The translations under genes and the position numbers were made by a program. Below are positions 44,999 to 57,361 of a stretch of 64,000 nt of DNA, one piece after another. The notes below the pieces were generated by a model. That model saw only the letters and a list, made by a program, of their open reading frames with translations, searched no databases and was not told the DNA's origin. Origin of the DNA: Devosia elaeis (GTDB taxonomy: Bacteria > Pseudomonadota > Alphaproteobacteria > Rhizobiales > Devosiaceae); assembly GCF_001650025.1 (NCBI RefSeq), contig NZ_LVVY01000071.1, forward strand, positions 27,073 through 91,072. The letters are read 5' to 3'. Each line of letters begins with the position of its first letter. Positions within the stretch are counted from its first letter, which is position 1.

Positions 44999-45763
44999 TC
45001 AAATCTTCCAGCCCGAGAACAGGGTCGCGATATTGCCGGTGAAGCTCTGGTGCTTCACGCGCTTGAAGCCGGCGCCGGCCAGCATGGCGGAGAAGCGCGC
45101 CGGGTCGGGGAATTTGCGAATGGATTCCACGAAATATTGATAGGGCTGGGCATCGCCGGTCACCACCCGGCCCATGGGCGGAATGACGCGGTCGGAATAG
45201 AGTTTGTAGAGCGCATCGAAGCCCGGCAGGTCGACCTGGGAAAATTCCAGCACCAGGATGCGGCCGCCGCGCCGGAGGACGCGATGCGCCTCGCCCAGCG
45301 CCTTTTCGATGCGCGGCACGTTGCGGATGCCGAAGGCGATCGTGTAGGCGTCGAAGCTGTTGTCCGCGAAGGGCAATTGCTCGGCATTGGCCTCGACGAA
45401 CTGCACCTGGCCGGGATAGCGCCAGGTTTTGGCGCGCTCCGCCCCGACGCGCAGCATGTCGGCGTTGATGTCGGAGACCACGACTTCGGCATAGCCCAGG
45501 GAACGATTGACGATGCGCTCGCCGATATCCCCGGTGCCCCCGGCCATGTCGAGCACCTTATAGGGACGCGTGCCGGCCTTGGGCGGGGCCAGCTCGCTCA
45601 CCATGGCGTCCTTCCAGAGCCGGTGCACGCCCCCGCTCATCAGATCGTTCATCAGGTCATAGCGATCGGCCACATCGTGGAAGACCTTGTCGACCAGGCC
45701 CTGCTTGTCCTCGAGCGCGACGATTCTCTCGCCGAAATGCGTGGTTTCTTGCGACTGGCTCAT
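44999..45763 (-). CDS. ubiE: UbiE/MenG C-methyltransferase
   Basis: A 254-residue SAM-dependent methyltransferase of ubiquinone biosynthesis. SAM motif [38 protein letters not shown] near the start and [26 protein letters not shown] match UbiE. Divergent from mutM with 97 bases between. Confidence 0.95.
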   Translation of the reverse strand: MSQSQETTHFGERIVALEDKQGLVDKVFHDVADRYDLMNDLMSGGVHRLWKDAMVSELAPPKAGTRPYKVLDMAGGTGDIGERIVNRSLGYAEVVVSDINADMLRVGAERAKTWRYPGQVQFVEANAEQLPFADNSFDAYTIAFGIRNVPRIEKALGEAHRVLRRGGRILVLEFSQVDLPGFDALYKLYSDRVIPPMGRVVTGDAQPYQYFVESIRKFPDPARFSAMLAGAGFKRVKHQSFTGNIATLFSGWKI

Positions 45764-45860
45764 GGCGGGACCTCAATGGTCGAACGGATTGGCCGCACCA
45801 TATATAAGGCGTCGGAAAATGCCCATGCGCAAAGGCGCGCAGGGTGAAGGAGTTTTACCC

Positions 45861-46745
45861 ATGCCCGAATTGCCCGAGGTCGAGACCGTCCGGCGCGGAC
45901 TGGAGCCCTGGCTCAAGGGCGCCACCATCAACAAGGTGACGCTCAACCGCAAGGATCTGCGCTTTCCCTTTCCCAAAGAGCTGAAGCCCGCGCTCGAAGG
46001 ACAGATTATCGACCATGTCGGACGGCGGGCGAAATATCTGCTGCTGGAGCTGTCCGGCGGCAGGACGCTGCTCAGCCATCTGGGCATGACCGGCTCCTGG
46101 CGCTTCGCCGAACACCCAATCGACAAGCCGCCGCGCTATTACGAGCCGGGCACCGAGCCCAAACACGACCACATGGTCTGGGAGATCACCCATCCCGAGC
46201 ATGGCAAAAGCCATCTCATCTATGCCGATCCACGCCGCTTCGGCTTCATCGACCTTTACGACGACCCCGCCGACAGCCCCTATCTCAAGGGCCTGGGTCC
46301 CGAGCCGCTGGGCAACGATTTCAGCGCCCTGGGCCTGGCCGAAGCCTTCAAGGGCAAGAAGGCGCCGATCAAGGCGGCGCTGCTGGACCAGCGTGTGGTG
46401 GCGGGCCTGGGCAATATCTATGTGGCCGAGGCCCTGCATCGCGCCCATATAAGGCCCGATATCGAAGCGCGTACCCTGGTTGCGGCCGATGGCGCGCCCA
46501 AGCCGGCCCTGGAGGCGCTGGCCGCCGCCGTGCGCGAAGTGCTGGTCGCCGCCATCGAGGTGGGCGGCTCCACCATCCGCGATTTCCGCAGCGTCGAGGG
46601 CGCCGGCTATTTCCAGCACAATTTCGCCGTCTATGACCGCGAGGGCGATCCCTGCCCGACCCCGCTCTGCACCGGCGTGGTGCAGCGCATCGTGCAATCG
46701 GGGCGCTCGACCTTCTATTGTCCCGTCTGCCAGAAGGCGCCGTGA
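45861..46745 (+). CDS. mutM: Formamidopyrimidine-DNA glycosylase
   Basis: A 294-residue DNA repair enzyme that excises 8-oxoguanine. Catalytic Pro2-Glu3 (MPELPEVETVRRGL), Lys in the beta hairpin, and the C-terminal zinc finger CPTPLC...YCPVC are intact. ATG 45861 is fixed by the obligatory N-terminal Pro and has AAGGAG upstream. Confidence 0.96.
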   Translation: MPELPEVETVRRGLEPWLKGATINKVTLNRKDLRFPFPKELKPALEGQIIDHVGRRAKYLLLELSGGRTLLSHLGMTGSWRFAEHPIDKPPRYYEPGTEPKHDHMVWEITHPEHGKSHLIYADPRRFGFIDLYDDPADSPYLKGLGPEPLGNDFSALGLAEAFKGKKAPIKAALLDQRVVAGLGNIYVAEALHRAHIRPDIEARTLVAADGAPKPALEALAAAVREVLVAAIEVGGSTIRDFRSVEGAGYFQHNFAVYDREGDPCPTPLCTGVVQRIVQSGRSTFYCPVCQKAP

Positions 46746-46770
46746 GGGTGGGCGCAATAACCTTGTTCAT

Positions 46771-46843
46771 CGTCATTGCCCGGCTTGTCCGGGCAATCCA
46801 CCTTGCCACGGCCTGGACCACCCGGACAAGCCGGGTGGTGACG
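46771..46843. repeat. MITE-like palindromic element (CGTCATTGCCCGGCTTGTCCGGG)
   Basis: A 73-base inverted element between mutM and rpsT, same family as 40374-40451 and 55897-55970: CGTCATTGCCCGGCTTGTCC facing GGACAAGCCGGGTGGTGACG. Confidence 0.82.
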
Positions 46844-47038
46844 GTAGGGCGAGTTGGGAGCTCCGATTTGGAGCGTGAGGCCTGAAATCCGAGGCCGAAT
46901 CCAGTTGACGCCTCCCCGCCTATCCCCTATAGACCCACCGACTTGGCGGCAGCGTGCCGCCGCTTTCATTTTATTCCGGCAGGTTCGGGCGCTCGGCGTG
47001 AGCGTGGGATTGGCCGGTTGGACGCTCAAGAGGAATAC

Positions 47039-47305
47039 ATGGCCAATACGCCGTCAGCCAAGAAGGCCACCCGCAAGATTGTCGCCCGCACCGCGGTCAA
47101 CAAGTCGCGCCGCAGCCGCGTGCGCACCTTCATCCGCAAGGTCGAGGAAGCCATCACCGCCGGCGATCACGCCGCCGCCTTCGCTGCCCTCAAGGCCGCC
47201 GAGCCGGAAATCCACCGCGCCGCCGGCAAGGGCATCGTCCATGCCAACCTGGCCTCGCGCAAGGTCTCGCGTCTCAACAGCCGCGTGAAGGCCCTGGCGG
47301 TCTGA
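47039..47305 (+). CDS. rpsT: 30S ribosomal protein S20
   Basis: Small-subunit protein of 88 residues beginning [30 protein letters not shown], the S20 signature. AGAGGA lies just upstream. Followed by a terminator. rpsT next to dnaA is the common alphaproteobacterial order. Confidence 0.97.
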   Translation: MANTPSAKKATRKIVARTAVNKSRRSRVRTFIRKVEEAITAGDHAAAFAALKAAEPEIHRAAGKGIVHANLASRKVSRLNSRVKALAV

Positions 47306-47356
47306 TCGCCGGGAGCCGTGGCGCCGGGATCCGGCCGACACGGCAGCGACGAAAAC

Positions 47357-47379
47357 GGGCTCCGCAAGGGGCCCTTTTT
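47357..47379 (+). terminator. Rho-independent terminator of rpsT
   Basis: Stem GGGCTCC / GGGGCCC (one T-G pair) with loop GCAA followed by TTTTT, 52 bases after the rpsT stop. Confidence 0.87.
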
Positions 47380-48208
47380 GTTGGCCCCGGCCGGGGCAAG
47401 CTTTTTCGCCACATAAGTGTCACATGACTTTCCGATGACGGTTTCAGCCCGCGCGGAACGTTTGATGCACACCGCTTTTTCTTTAGGCAAGCCAAGGGTT
47501 TGTCAGGAAGGCGGGAGGCGTTTCCGGGGTGCGGCAAAGCGGCCCGGACGGACCTGGCGGAATAAATTTTTCACCATGCCGACAGGCGCTAAGTGTTGGA
47601 ATCTGCCTTGAGTCACAGGCCCTTGCCGGAGGGGGCTTTTCAGGGGGCCGGGGTGCAGATTTGACGAGTTCGGAGTCAAGCCCCTATTTCAACGATTCAC
47701 GTGTTGCGGGTCCAAATTCGTGCCTCTAATGTACTTTGGCCGGCGGGGAAAAAGAGGGGTGGAACGATCCTCGACACCGCTGGCCGGGACCAGAATGGAC
47801 CCGGGTTTGGGTCAGTACCGGCGGCGACGCCGGGGAGTAAGCCGATGCAGAATTTGTTGGCCGCAATATTGGGCGGCCGGTGAAATCGGGATCGGCGTTC
47901 GTTCGATAGACCGCCGGCCGGGTCAGGCCGGGATCAAGGGATAGGTCAATAGGAAGACGGCGCTTCGGCCGCCGTTGAATGCATGCGCCCGCATTGCGGG
48001 GGCAGGGGCGAAGCCATGTCCAAAGGTCCGTCAGGGGCCGGGCAGGGCGGGAAGAACAAGAACAATCAGGCGGCGGGCATTGCGGGCCCGTCCGGGCAAC
48101 AGAATGGGGCTAGAAACGATGATGCGACAGGCGAACGCGGGAAGAGACGACTGGGCCGAGGCCGGTTCTGCTTCCCTTGCTTCTTCCACGAAAGGCGATC
48201 TTCCTGTC
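47380..48208. other. Long leader upstream of dnaA
   Basis: 829 bases with no convincing gene. One near-match DnaA box (TGATGCACA at 47464-47472, one mismatch to TTATNCACA) and an AT-rich patch around 47561-47572 (AATAAATTTTTC) are visible, but no cluster of boxes. The dnaA frame stays open from 47975, so a longer DnaA is possible. Probably holds the dnaA promoter; an origin cannot be supported. Confidence 0.5.
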
Positions 48209-49666
48209 ATGTCCGATAGTTCCGGTGAAACCCAGCGCGATCTTTGGGCCCGCGTGCGCGCCCGCCTCAAAACCAGCGTCGGCGAAGACGTCTTCACCTC
48301 CTGGTTCGCGCGCCTGGAACTGGAAGAACTGGTGGACGACCTGGTCCATCTCAGCGCGCCCACCCGTTTTCTCTGCTCCTGGGTGCAATCCCATTATGCG
48401 GACCGCATCCTGGAAGCCTTCCGCCATGACCTGCCCGAGGCCGGACGCCTGCAGGTGACCATGCGCGTCAACGGCCAGGCCCGGCCGCGCCTGGCGCCGG
48501 CCCCCGAAGTCTTGTCCGAGGCCCCCGCGGCCCAGCCGTCCAGTGCCGCCGCTGCCGGCGCCGCGCCGGTCGCTGCCCCCGCCATGCCGCGCCTGGTGCG
48601 CGACAATGGCAAGGGCGACGCCCTTTCCGGCAGCGCCATCGATCCGCGCATGACCTTCGAGAGCTTCGTGGCCGGCAGCGCCAATGAAATGGCCTTCGGC
48701 GTCGCCAGGCAGATCGCCAATGCGGCGATCAACAATGCGGTGACCTTCAACCCGGTCTATATCCATTCGACGGTCGGCCTGGGCAAATCCCACCTGCTCA
48801 ACGCCATCGCCCATCAGGTGTCGGAGGCCGATCCCTCCAAGAACATCGTCTACCTGACGGCCGATCATTTCATGTACCATTTCATCACCGCCGTGCAGCG
48901 CCAGTCGGCGCTCGGCTTCAAGGAATGGCTGCGCCGGGTCGACCTGCTGCTGATCGACGACATGCAATTCCTCCAGGGCAAGTCCGCCACCGAATTCGGC
49001 CATACGCTGGGCACGCTGCTGACCGGCGCCAAGCAGGTCGTGGTGGCCGGCGACGCGCCGCCGCGCGATCTCGAAATGCTCGATGAACGTGTGCGTTCGC
49101 GGCTCTCGGGCGGGCTGGTCGTGCCGATCTCCACCTTCGATCTCGACCTGCGCCGCGATATCGTGCAGCGCCGCGCCGAGCAGGTGAATGCCCGCTTCGG
49201 CATGCAATTCCCCACCGCCGTCATCGACTACATCGCCCGCGCCGTGGTCAGCCATGGCCGCGATCTCGACGGCGCCGTCAATCGCCTGGTCGCCGCCAAC
49301 CAGCTCACGGGCGAGCTGATCACCGTGCCCCTGGCCGAAAAGACCCTGGCCGACCTGATCCGGGCCCGCGACGCCAAGCGCGTGCGCATCGAGGACATCC
49401 TCAAGGCCGTGTCCCGCCATTACAAGGTGCCCCGCAACGAACTGCTTTCGGCCCGCCGCTCCCGCGACGTGGTGCGCCCGCGCCAGATCGCCATGTATCT
49501 GGCCAAGGCGCTGACCGCCCGCTCCCTGCCCGAAATCGGCCGGCGCTTCGGCGGCCGCGACCACACCACCGTGCTCCATTCGGTGCGCAAGGTGGAGCAG
49601 ATGATCAAGGACGATCTGGAACTGGGCCAGGAAATCGAACTCTTGAAGCGCATGCTGGAAGAGTGA
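48209..49666 (+). CDS. dnaA: Chromosomal replication initiator DnaA
   Basis: A 485-residue AAA+ initiator. N-domain starts [28 protein letters not shown]; Ala/Pro linker at about 95-125; Walker A region HSTVGLGKS at 186-194 (the first P-loop Gly is Ser); Walker [12 protein letters not shown]; the C-terminal DNA-binding domain has the signature [19 protein letters not shown] 48209 ([13 protein letters not shown]) gives the normal length; starts at 48119-48122 would add about 30 residues. Heads the dnaA-dnaN-recF-gyrB group. Confidence 0.95.
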   Translation: MSDSSGETQRDLWARVRARLKTSVGEDVFTSWFARLELEELVDDLVHLSAPTRFLCSWVQSHYADRILEAFRHDLPEAGRLQVTMRVNGQARPRLAPAPEVLSEAPAAQPSSAAAAGAAPVAAPAMPRLVRDNGKGDALSGSAIDPRMTFESFVAGSANEMAFGVARQIANAAINNAVTFNPVYIHSTVGLGKSHLLNAIAHQVSEADPSKNIVYLTADHFMYHFITAVQRQSALGFKEWLRRVDLLLIDDMQFLQGKSATEFGHTLGTLLTGAKQVVVAGDAPPRDLEMLDERVRSRLSGGLVVPISTFDLDLRRDIVQRRAEQVNARFGMQFPTAVIDYIARAVVSHGRDLDGAVNRLVAANQLTGELITVPLAEKTLADLIRARDAKRVRIEDILKAVSRHYKVPRNELLSARRSRDVVRPRQIAMYLAKALTARSLPEIGRRFGGRDHTTVLHSVRKVEQMIKDDLELGQEIELLKRMLEE

Positions 49667-49909
49667 GGTCCGGCGGCGGGCTCGCCCGCCGCAAAATCGC
49701 TCCTGTGGAGCGATTTTAGGACCGAACGCCCGAAGAGCTACGCTCGCAGGGCAAGACCGGCCGCGCCGCAGGCGCGGCCAAATCGGTCCGGTGGACCGAT
49801 TTGAAATGACTACGCCCGACGCGCTATGCGCGCAGGGCAAGACCGGCGGCTTTCGCGTGCCCGACCTCGTGGTTCGACGGGCTCACCATGAGGTCTTCGG
49901 AGAGAGCGC
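49667..49909. repeat. Repeat-filled gap after dnaA (two covarying palindromes)
   Basis: Palindrome AAAATCGCTCC-TGT-GGAGCGATTTT at 49693-49717 and AAATCGGTCC-GGT-GGACCGATTT at 49780-49802, each followed by a GAACGCCCG..GCTACGCTCGCAGGGC-type second stem. A half copy of the 28431 element follows at about 49864-49897. No gene. Confidence 0.82.
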
Positions 49910-50329
49910 TTACTCCCGCCGTTCGGCGCGCTGCTGGTATTGCGGGTCGGTGTGCCGGCCGGCATAGGCCTCGTCCAGCTCGTTGATGATCGCCTCGCCC
50001 TCCCGGGGATCGATGCGCTTGAGGATTTCGTCGATCTTGGCCTCCATGCGGTCGTCGCCCTCCTTGGATTGCGGCGAGCCCACATGCAGCAGGATGGCCA
50101 GGCCCCCCACCTGCCAGAGCAATTGCAGGAATTCGGACTGCCAGTTCTCGAACGTGTCGCGCAGCATTTCCACCACATAGGGGCCGACCTGTGGCGCCTG
50201 GCCATGGCTGAGCTGGTCGCCGGCAAAGGCGAACCAGCCGAAAAGCCAGTGCCCGAGAATGGAAAAGGCGAAGAACCCCAGGGTGACCCAGGCATATCCG
50301 TAGCGGGTCCAGATCGATTTACCGGGCAT
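49910..50329 (-). CDS. DUF6766-type small membrane protein
   Basis: A 139-residue protein with one or two N-terminal helices (YAWVTLGFFAFSILGHWLFGW), then RDTFENWQSEFLQLLWQVGGLAILLHVGSPQSKEGDD, which matches the DUF6766 pattern (FENWxSEFLQ, then GSxxSK). A charged C-terminal tail follows. ATG 50329 is chosen because GGAGGG lies 6 bases upstream. Unknown function. It is the only gene opposing the dnaA-dnaN-recF-gyrB series. Confidence 0.75.
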   Translation of the reverse strand: MPGKSIWTRYGYAWVTLGFFAFSILGHWLFGWFAFAGDQLSHGQAPQVGPYVVEMLRDTFENWQSEFLQLLWQVGGLAILLHVGSPQSKEGDDRMEAKIDEILKRIDPREGEAIINELDEAYAGRHTDPQYQQRAERRE

Positions 50330-50525
50330 GGCGCCCTCCATGGCTAGATTGCCACCTCAACGTGGAGGCCATGCCGGGGTTGCACCATCAAGCCTTGTGC
50401 AAAGCGCGCCCGAGCCGCCCGCCGCCCTTGCCTTTTGGTCACCGAATTGTAAATGTCCAAGCCCGGTTCGCCGGGGGCCTGTCGTCTCTCGGCATGGCTA
50501 TCGAGTGCCAGGAATAGGGTGAGAA

Positions 50526-51647
50526 ATGAAAGTCACGCTCGAACGCAATCATCTGCTCAAGTCGCTGAGCCATGTGCATCGGGTGGTCGAACGCCGGAAC
50601 ACCTATCCCATCCTGGCCAATGTGCTGTTCAAGGCCGCCGACGACCGCGTGGAGCTGCGCGCCACCGACCTCGATATCGAGGTGACCGAGAGCGTGCCGG
50701 CCATGGTCTCGACCCCCGGCTCCACCACCGTGCCGGCCCATACGCTCTACGAAATCGTGCGCAAGCTCTCCGACGGCGCCGAGGTGCGGCTGGAGACCGA
50801 TGGCGGCGAGAACATGGTGCTCACCTCCGGCCGCTCGCGCTTCAACCTCGCCTGCCTCAGCCCCGACAGCTTCCCCGATCTGAAATCCGGCGCCTTCGCG
50901 CATGAATTCGATATCGCCGCCGCGTCCCTGCGCGAGCTGATCGAGCGCACCCAATTCGCTATCTCCAACGAGGAGACGCGCTATTATCTCAACGGCATCT
51001 ATTTCCACGCCGTCGAGAATTCCGCCACCGGCAGCCTGTTCCGCGCCGTGGCCACCGATGGCCACCGCATGGCCCGCGCCGAAATCGCCGCGCCCGCCGG
51101 CGCCGAGGGCATGCATGGCATCATCGTGCCGAAAAAGACCGTCGGCGAAGTGCAGAAACTGCTCGATGGCGTCGATGGCGACGTGCATGTGGAAGTTTCC
51201 GACACCAAGATCCGCTTCACCGTCGGTACCGTGGTGCTGCTGTCCAAGCTCATCGAAGGCACTTTCCCCGATTACGACCGGGTGACCCCCAAGAACAACG
51301 ACAAGCAGATGCTGGTCGACCGCGCCGGCTTCGCCATCGCCGTGGACCGCGTCTCCACCATCGCCTCCGATCGCGGCGGCAAGGCGGTCAAGCTCTCGGC
51401 GCAGAACGGGTTGCTCGAACTCTCCGTCACCAATCCCGATCACGGCACGGCCAGCGAGGAAGTGGCGGTGGATTTCGATACCGACGGCTTCGAGATCGGC
51501 TTCAATGCCCGCTACCTGCTTGACATCATTTCCCAGATCCGCAGCGAGAGCGCCGTCTTCCTGTTCAACGACGCCAATTCGCCCACCCTGGTCAAGGAAG
51601 AGGGCGAGGCCAGCGCGCTCTACGTGCTGATGCCGATGCGGGTGTGA
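50526..51647 (+). CDS. dnaN: DNA polymerase III beta clamp
   Basis: A 373-residue sliding clamp. Starts MKVTLERNHLLKSLSHVHRVVERRNTYPIL; three clamp domains follow, with VATDGHRMARAE, TFPDYDRVTP and the C-terminal LYVLMPMRV motif. Separated from dnaA by the DUF6766 gene and repeats, so probably transcribed from its own promoter. Confidence 0.97.
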   Translation: MKVTLERNHLLKSLSHVHRVVERRNTYPILANVLFKAADDRVELRATDLDIEVTESVPAMVSTPGSTTVPAHTLYEIVRKLSDGAEVRLETDGGENMVLTSGRSRFNLACLSPDSFPDLKSGAFAHEFDIAAASLRELIERTQFAISNEETRYYLNGIYFHAVENSATGSLFRAVATDGHRMARAEIAAPAGAEGMHGIIVPKKTVGEVQKLLDGVDGDVHVEVSDTKIRFTVGTVVLLSKLIEGTFPDYDRVTPKNNDKQMLVDRAGFAIAVDRVSTIASDRGGKAVKLSAQNGLLELSVTNPDHGTASEEVAVDFDTDGFEIGFNARYLLDIISQIRSESAVFLFNDANSPTLVKEEGEASALYVLMPMRV

Positions 51648-51665
51648 GGAACGTCCCGTCAGGGG

Positions 51666-51688
51666 AAATCGCGCCAGTGGCGCGATTT
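51666..51688. repeat. Covarying palindrome, dnaN-recF copy
   Basis: AAATCGCGCC-AGT-GGCGCGATTT, 19 bases after the dnaN stop, followed by GAACGCCCGGAGCGCTATGCGCGCAGGGC, the second stem of the element. Could serve as the dnaN terminator. Confidence 0.85.
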
Positions 51689-51744
51689 AAGGTCCGAACG
51701 CCCGGAGCGCTATGCGCGCAGGGCTCGGATGTCCTGCTCATCAT

Positions 51745-51878
51745 GAAGGCCCCCTCACCCGCCGCTTCGCGGCGACCTCTCCCCCCAGGGAGAGGTGAAG
51801 GCGCGTGCCGATGCTGCGCAGCAGCACCTCTCCCTTTGGGGGAGAGGTCGGCCCGCAGGGCCGGGTGAGGGGGCCTTC
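51745..51878. repeat. Long inverted repeat forming the recF leader
   Basis: GAAGGCCCCCTCACCC...CCTCTCC faces GGGAGAGGTCGG...GGGTGAGGGGGCCTTC. It ends three bases before the recF ATG. Same family as 44837-44966. It supplies the only G-rich ribosome-site-like sequence (GTGAGGGGG) for recF. Confidence 0.83.
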
Positions 51879-51881
51879 GCG

Positions 51882-52994
51882 ATGATCCGCCACATCTCCC
51901 GCCTGCGCCTCACCGCTTTCCGCAATTACACCGCCGCAGCGCTCGATCTCGACCAGCGCCATGTGGTGCTGACCGGGCCGAACGGTTCGGGCAAGACCAA
52001 TCTGCTGGAGGCCGTTTCCGTGCTCTCGCCGGGGCGCGGCTTGCGCGGGGCCAGCTTCGATACGCTCCAGGCCCATGGCTCCGACCTCAACTGGGCGGTG
52101 GCCGCCAGCGTGGAGACCGATAGCGGCCCCGCCGATATCGGCACCGGGGCGCTGCCCGATGGCGGCAGGCGCGTGCGCATCAACGGCGCCAATGCCCGCT
52201 CCATCGAGGCGATGAGCGATTATCTGCGCGTGCTCTGGCTGACCCCGGCCATGGATGGCCTCTTTTCCGGCCCGGCGGGCGAAAGGCGGCGCTTTCTCGA
52301 CCGGCTGGTGACCACGCTCATTCCCGCCCATTCCGCTGCCGTTTCCGATTTCGAAAAGGCCATGCGCCAGCGCAACCGGCTCCTGGAGGAGGAGGGCGAT
52401 GCGCGCTGGCTCTCGGCGGTCGAGGCGCAGATGGCCGAATTGGGCGCCTCGGTGCATCTCAACCGCACCGACAGTCTCGTCTCGCTCCAGGCCCTGATCG
52501 CCGAGAGCCTCGAAGACGCCAATTTCCCGGCGGCCCTGCTGTCGCTGACCCCGCTGTTCGAGGATGTGGCCGAGCCGGCCACTTCGGCGGAACTGGAGAG
52601 CCTCCTGGCGCAGCGCTGGCATGCATTGCGCGGCCTTGATCGCGCCGCCGGACGCACCACATCAGGACCACACCGGGTCGATCTCGAGGTCGTCCATGCG
52701 CAAAAAGCCATGCCCGCCGCCCTGGGCTCGACCGGCGAGCAGAAGGCGCTGCTGATCGGGCTGATCCTGGCCCATGCGCGGCTGGTGCGGCTGCGGACCG
52801 GCATCGTGCCCTTCCTGCTCCTGGACGAAATAGCGGCCCATCTCGATCCGGACCGCAGAAAGGCCTTGTTCCAGGCGCTGGATGGGCTGGAAACCCAATG
52901 TTTCCTCACCGGCACCGATCCGGTCCTGTTCGAGGCGCTGGAGGACCGGGCGCAGCGCATCGCGGTGCGCGACGGCCGCCTGGCGCGGGAATAG
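51882..52994 (+). CDS. recF: DNA repair/replication protein RecF
   Basis: A 370-residue SMC-like ATPase that helps load RecA at gaps. Walker A GPNGSGKT at 32-39, signature STGEQKALLIG, Walker B FLLLDEIAAHLDP. ATG 51882 (MIRHISRLRLTAFRNY) matches the family; the longer in-frame N-terminus reads through the palindromic repeat and is not real. Confidence 0.95.
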   Translation: MIRHISRLRLTAFRNYTAAALDLDQRHVVLTGPNGSGKTNLLEAVSVLSPGRGLRGASFDTLQAHGSDLNWAVAASVETDSGPADIGTGALPDGGRRVRINGANARSIEAMSDYLRVLWLTPAMDGLFSGPAGERRRFLDRLVTTLIPAHSAAVSDFEKAMRQRNRLLEEEGDARWLSAVEAQMAELGASVHLNRTDSLVSLQALIAESLEDANFPAALLSLTPLFEDVAEPATSAELESLLAQRWHALRGLDRAAGRTTSGPHRVDLEVVHAQKAMPAALGSTGEQKALLIGLILAHARLVRLRTGIVPFLLLDEIAAHLDPDRRKALFQALDGLETQCFLTGTDPVLFEALEDRAQRIAVRDGRLARE

Positions 52995-53127
52995 GGCGCA
53001 GCCTGCCGCTGGGGCAGTTTTACCCGGTGCCGCGCTTTCAAGCCGGGGCCCTTATGCCCATCTAAAGCCGCCGGAAACGGCCAATTTCCTTGGGGTTTCC
53101 ACCCCATTCCGCTAGAACGGAACTTGA

Positions 53128-55578
<2,451 letters not shown>

Positions 55579-55597
55579 CCCGCGGCCGCGATGCGGC

Positions 55598-55815
55598 AAA
55601 ATCGCTCCGGTGGAGCGATTTTAGCGGGCTAGGCCATGAGAGCTGCGCTCGAATGGCAAGTGGGCCGCGAAGCGGCAAAATCTCTCCGGTGGAGAGATTT
55701 TAGGCGAGCAGGCCATGAGAGCTGCGCTCGAATGGCAAGTGGGCCGCGATGCGGCAAAATCGCTCCAGTGGAGCGATTTTAGCGGGCTAGGCCATGAGAG
55801 CTGTGCTCGAATGGC
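55598..55815. repeat. Three tandem copies of the two-hairpin element, 79-base period
   Basis: Palindromes at 55598-55622 (arms TCGCTCC/GGAGCGA), 55677-55701 (TCTCTCC/GGAGAGA) and 55756-55780 (TCGCTCC/GGAGCGA) start exactly 79 bases apart. Each is followed by the second stem GCCATGAGAGCTGCGCTCGAATGGC (55633, 55712, 55791; the last has one change). Neighbouring units differ at paired stem positions. Confidence 0.9.
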
Positions 55816-55896
55816 AGGCGGGCCTGCTGCGACTTTCAGCGCCTTCGGACACCGCAGCACCCTCTGAAGCGTTTCGCTCTGTCGATGCCCCCCCGC

Positions 55897-55970
55897 CGTC
55901 ACCACCGGGCTTGTCCCGGTGGTCCATTGTCTCCCCAAGATGGATTGCCGGGACCAGCCCGGCAATGACG
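55897..55970. repeat. MITE-like palindromic element, third copy
   Basis: CGTCACCACCGGGCTTGTCCCGG facing CCGGGACCAGCCCGGCAATGACG; same family as 40374-40451 and 46771-46843. Confidence 0.82.
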
Positions 55971-56069
55971 ACGAAATCTAAATCGACGCACGAGGGTATT
56001 TCAGCAAATGGGCAAAACCCTCTAAAGTGGCTGCATCGATGAGGTCGGCGAAGACGTGAGGGGACCGCC

Positions 56070-57152
56070 ATGCAGGGGATCGAGCTTTCACGCCGCTTCT
56101 ATAACGACGTGGTCCGCCCCTGGCTCAGCGAGACTGCGCCCGACCTGCGCCATGCGGCGGCGCTGAGCTTCTATGGCTCGGAACTGCTCGGCTTCGATGA
56201 CGAGACCTCGCGCGATCACAATTGGGGCCCGCGCGTGCAGCTCTTCGTCTCGCCCGAGGCCTTCGCGCAGCATGCGCGGCCCCTGGTGGATGCCTTTGCC
56301 GTTGCCGCACCGTCGCATTTTCTCGGCGAGCCGATCGGCTGGCGGTCCCGCCCCCATCCCCCGGCCGATCATGCGGGCGCCGCCGGCCATGTCGCGCATG
56401 GCCTGGAAATCCACACCATCGAGAGCAGTCTCGAAACCGGCCTCGGCATTGCCGGGCCGGAGACACTCGATCCGCTGGACTGGCTGGGCCTGTCCGAGCA
56501 GAAATTGCTCGCCTTCACCGCCGCGCCCCTGTTTCACGATGACGATGGCCGCCTGGGTGACATCCGCGCCGCCCTGGCCTATTTCCCCCGCGATGTCTGG
56601 CTCTACAAGATCGCCTGCCAATGGCGGCGCATCGCCGAGGAACAGGCCTTTGTCGGGCGCGCCGGCCAGGTGGGGGACGATCTGGGTTCCCGGGTGATCG
56701 CCGCGCGCCTGGCACGCGATGTCATGCGCATGGGCTTCCTTCTGGAGCGCCGCTATGCGCCCTATCCGAAATGGTTCGGCAGCGCCTTCGCGCGCCTGCC
56801 GCTGGCCAAGACGCTCGCCCCGCTCCTCGAACGGGCGCTGCTGGCCGCCGGCTGGCAGGCGCGCGGCGAAGCGCTGGCCGAGGCCTATCTCGTTCTGGCG
56901 CAACGCCAGATTGCCGATGGCATAGGCGGGGAATGCGAGCCGGTGATCGGCCCCTATTTCGAGCGGCCCTTCGCCACCATCAATGCCGACGACCTGGTCG
57001 CCGCCAGCATGGGCGCCATCGCCGACCCACGCCTGTCCGGGCTCCCCATCATCGGCTCGCTGGACCAGGTCAGCGACGCGACGCCGGTGTTGACCGATAC
57101 TGCTGGCTCCAGGCGGATGATGGAGGCACTGCTGGGCGGAAGCGAGCAGTAA
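56070..57152 (+). CDS. DUF4037 domain protein
   Basis: A 360-residue protein matching DUF4037: SRDHNWGPRVQLFVSPE near the N-terminus (a nucleotidyltransferase-like active region), LFHDDDGRLGDIRAALAYFPRDVWLYKIACQWRRIAEEQAFVGRAGQVGDD, and LERRYAPYPKWFGSAFARL. Function unproven. Stands alone, convergent with the HAD gene. Confidence 0.8.
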   Translation: MQGIELSRRFYNDVVRPWLSETAPDLRHAAALSFYGSELLGFDDETSRDHNWGPRVQLFVSPEAFAQHARPLVDAFAVAAPSHFLGEPIGWRSRPHPPADHAGAAGHVAHGLEIHTIESSLETGLGIAGPETLDPLDWLGLSEQKLLAFTAAPLFHDDDGRLGDIRAALAYFPRDVWLYKIACQWRRIAEEQAFVGRAGQVGDDLGSRVIAARLARDVMRMGFLLERRYAPYPKWFGSAFARLPLAKTLAPLLERALLAAGWQARGEALAEAYLVLAQRQIADGIGGECEPVIGPYFERPFATINADDLVAASMGAIADPRLSGLPIIGSLDQVSDATPVLTDTAGSRRMMEALLGGSEQ

Positions 57153-57237
57153 ACCTCACCCTCGCAATGAGGTCCTCCCGGAGGCTGTTCCACCCTCCGG
57201 ATCGCTTCCCGATGAGCTGGACGCGGCGGCGCTTTTG

Positions 57238-57333
57238 CTCCCCTCCCCCTTGAGGGGAGGGGCCGGGGGTGGGGGTCCATCGTCGGCCACCGGACGCCCC
57301 CCTCCCCATCCCTCCCCTCAAGGGGGAGGGGGC
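57238..57333. repeat. REP-like inverted element
   Basis: Facing stems CTCCCCTCCCCCTTGAGGGGAGGGG and CCCTCCCCTCAAGGGGGAGGGG around GGGGGTCCATCG. Between convergent genes, so a likely bidirectional terminator. Confidence 0.77.
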
Positions 57334-57361
57334 GACGGAGCCGCTCGGTAAAAACCAACAC

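Noticed and set aside
47380..48208. Chromosomal origin of replication upstream of dnaA
   Set aside because: Only one near-match DnaA box and no box cluster or strong AT-rich unwinding region are visible.
51795..51881. N-terminal extension of RecF by 29 residues
   Set aside because: The extra residues come from the palindromic repeat; ATG 51882 gives the conserved start.
55598..55815. CRISPR array because of evenly spaced repeats
   Set aside because: The 79-base units are alike throughout, including the segments between palindromes, so there are no unique spacers.
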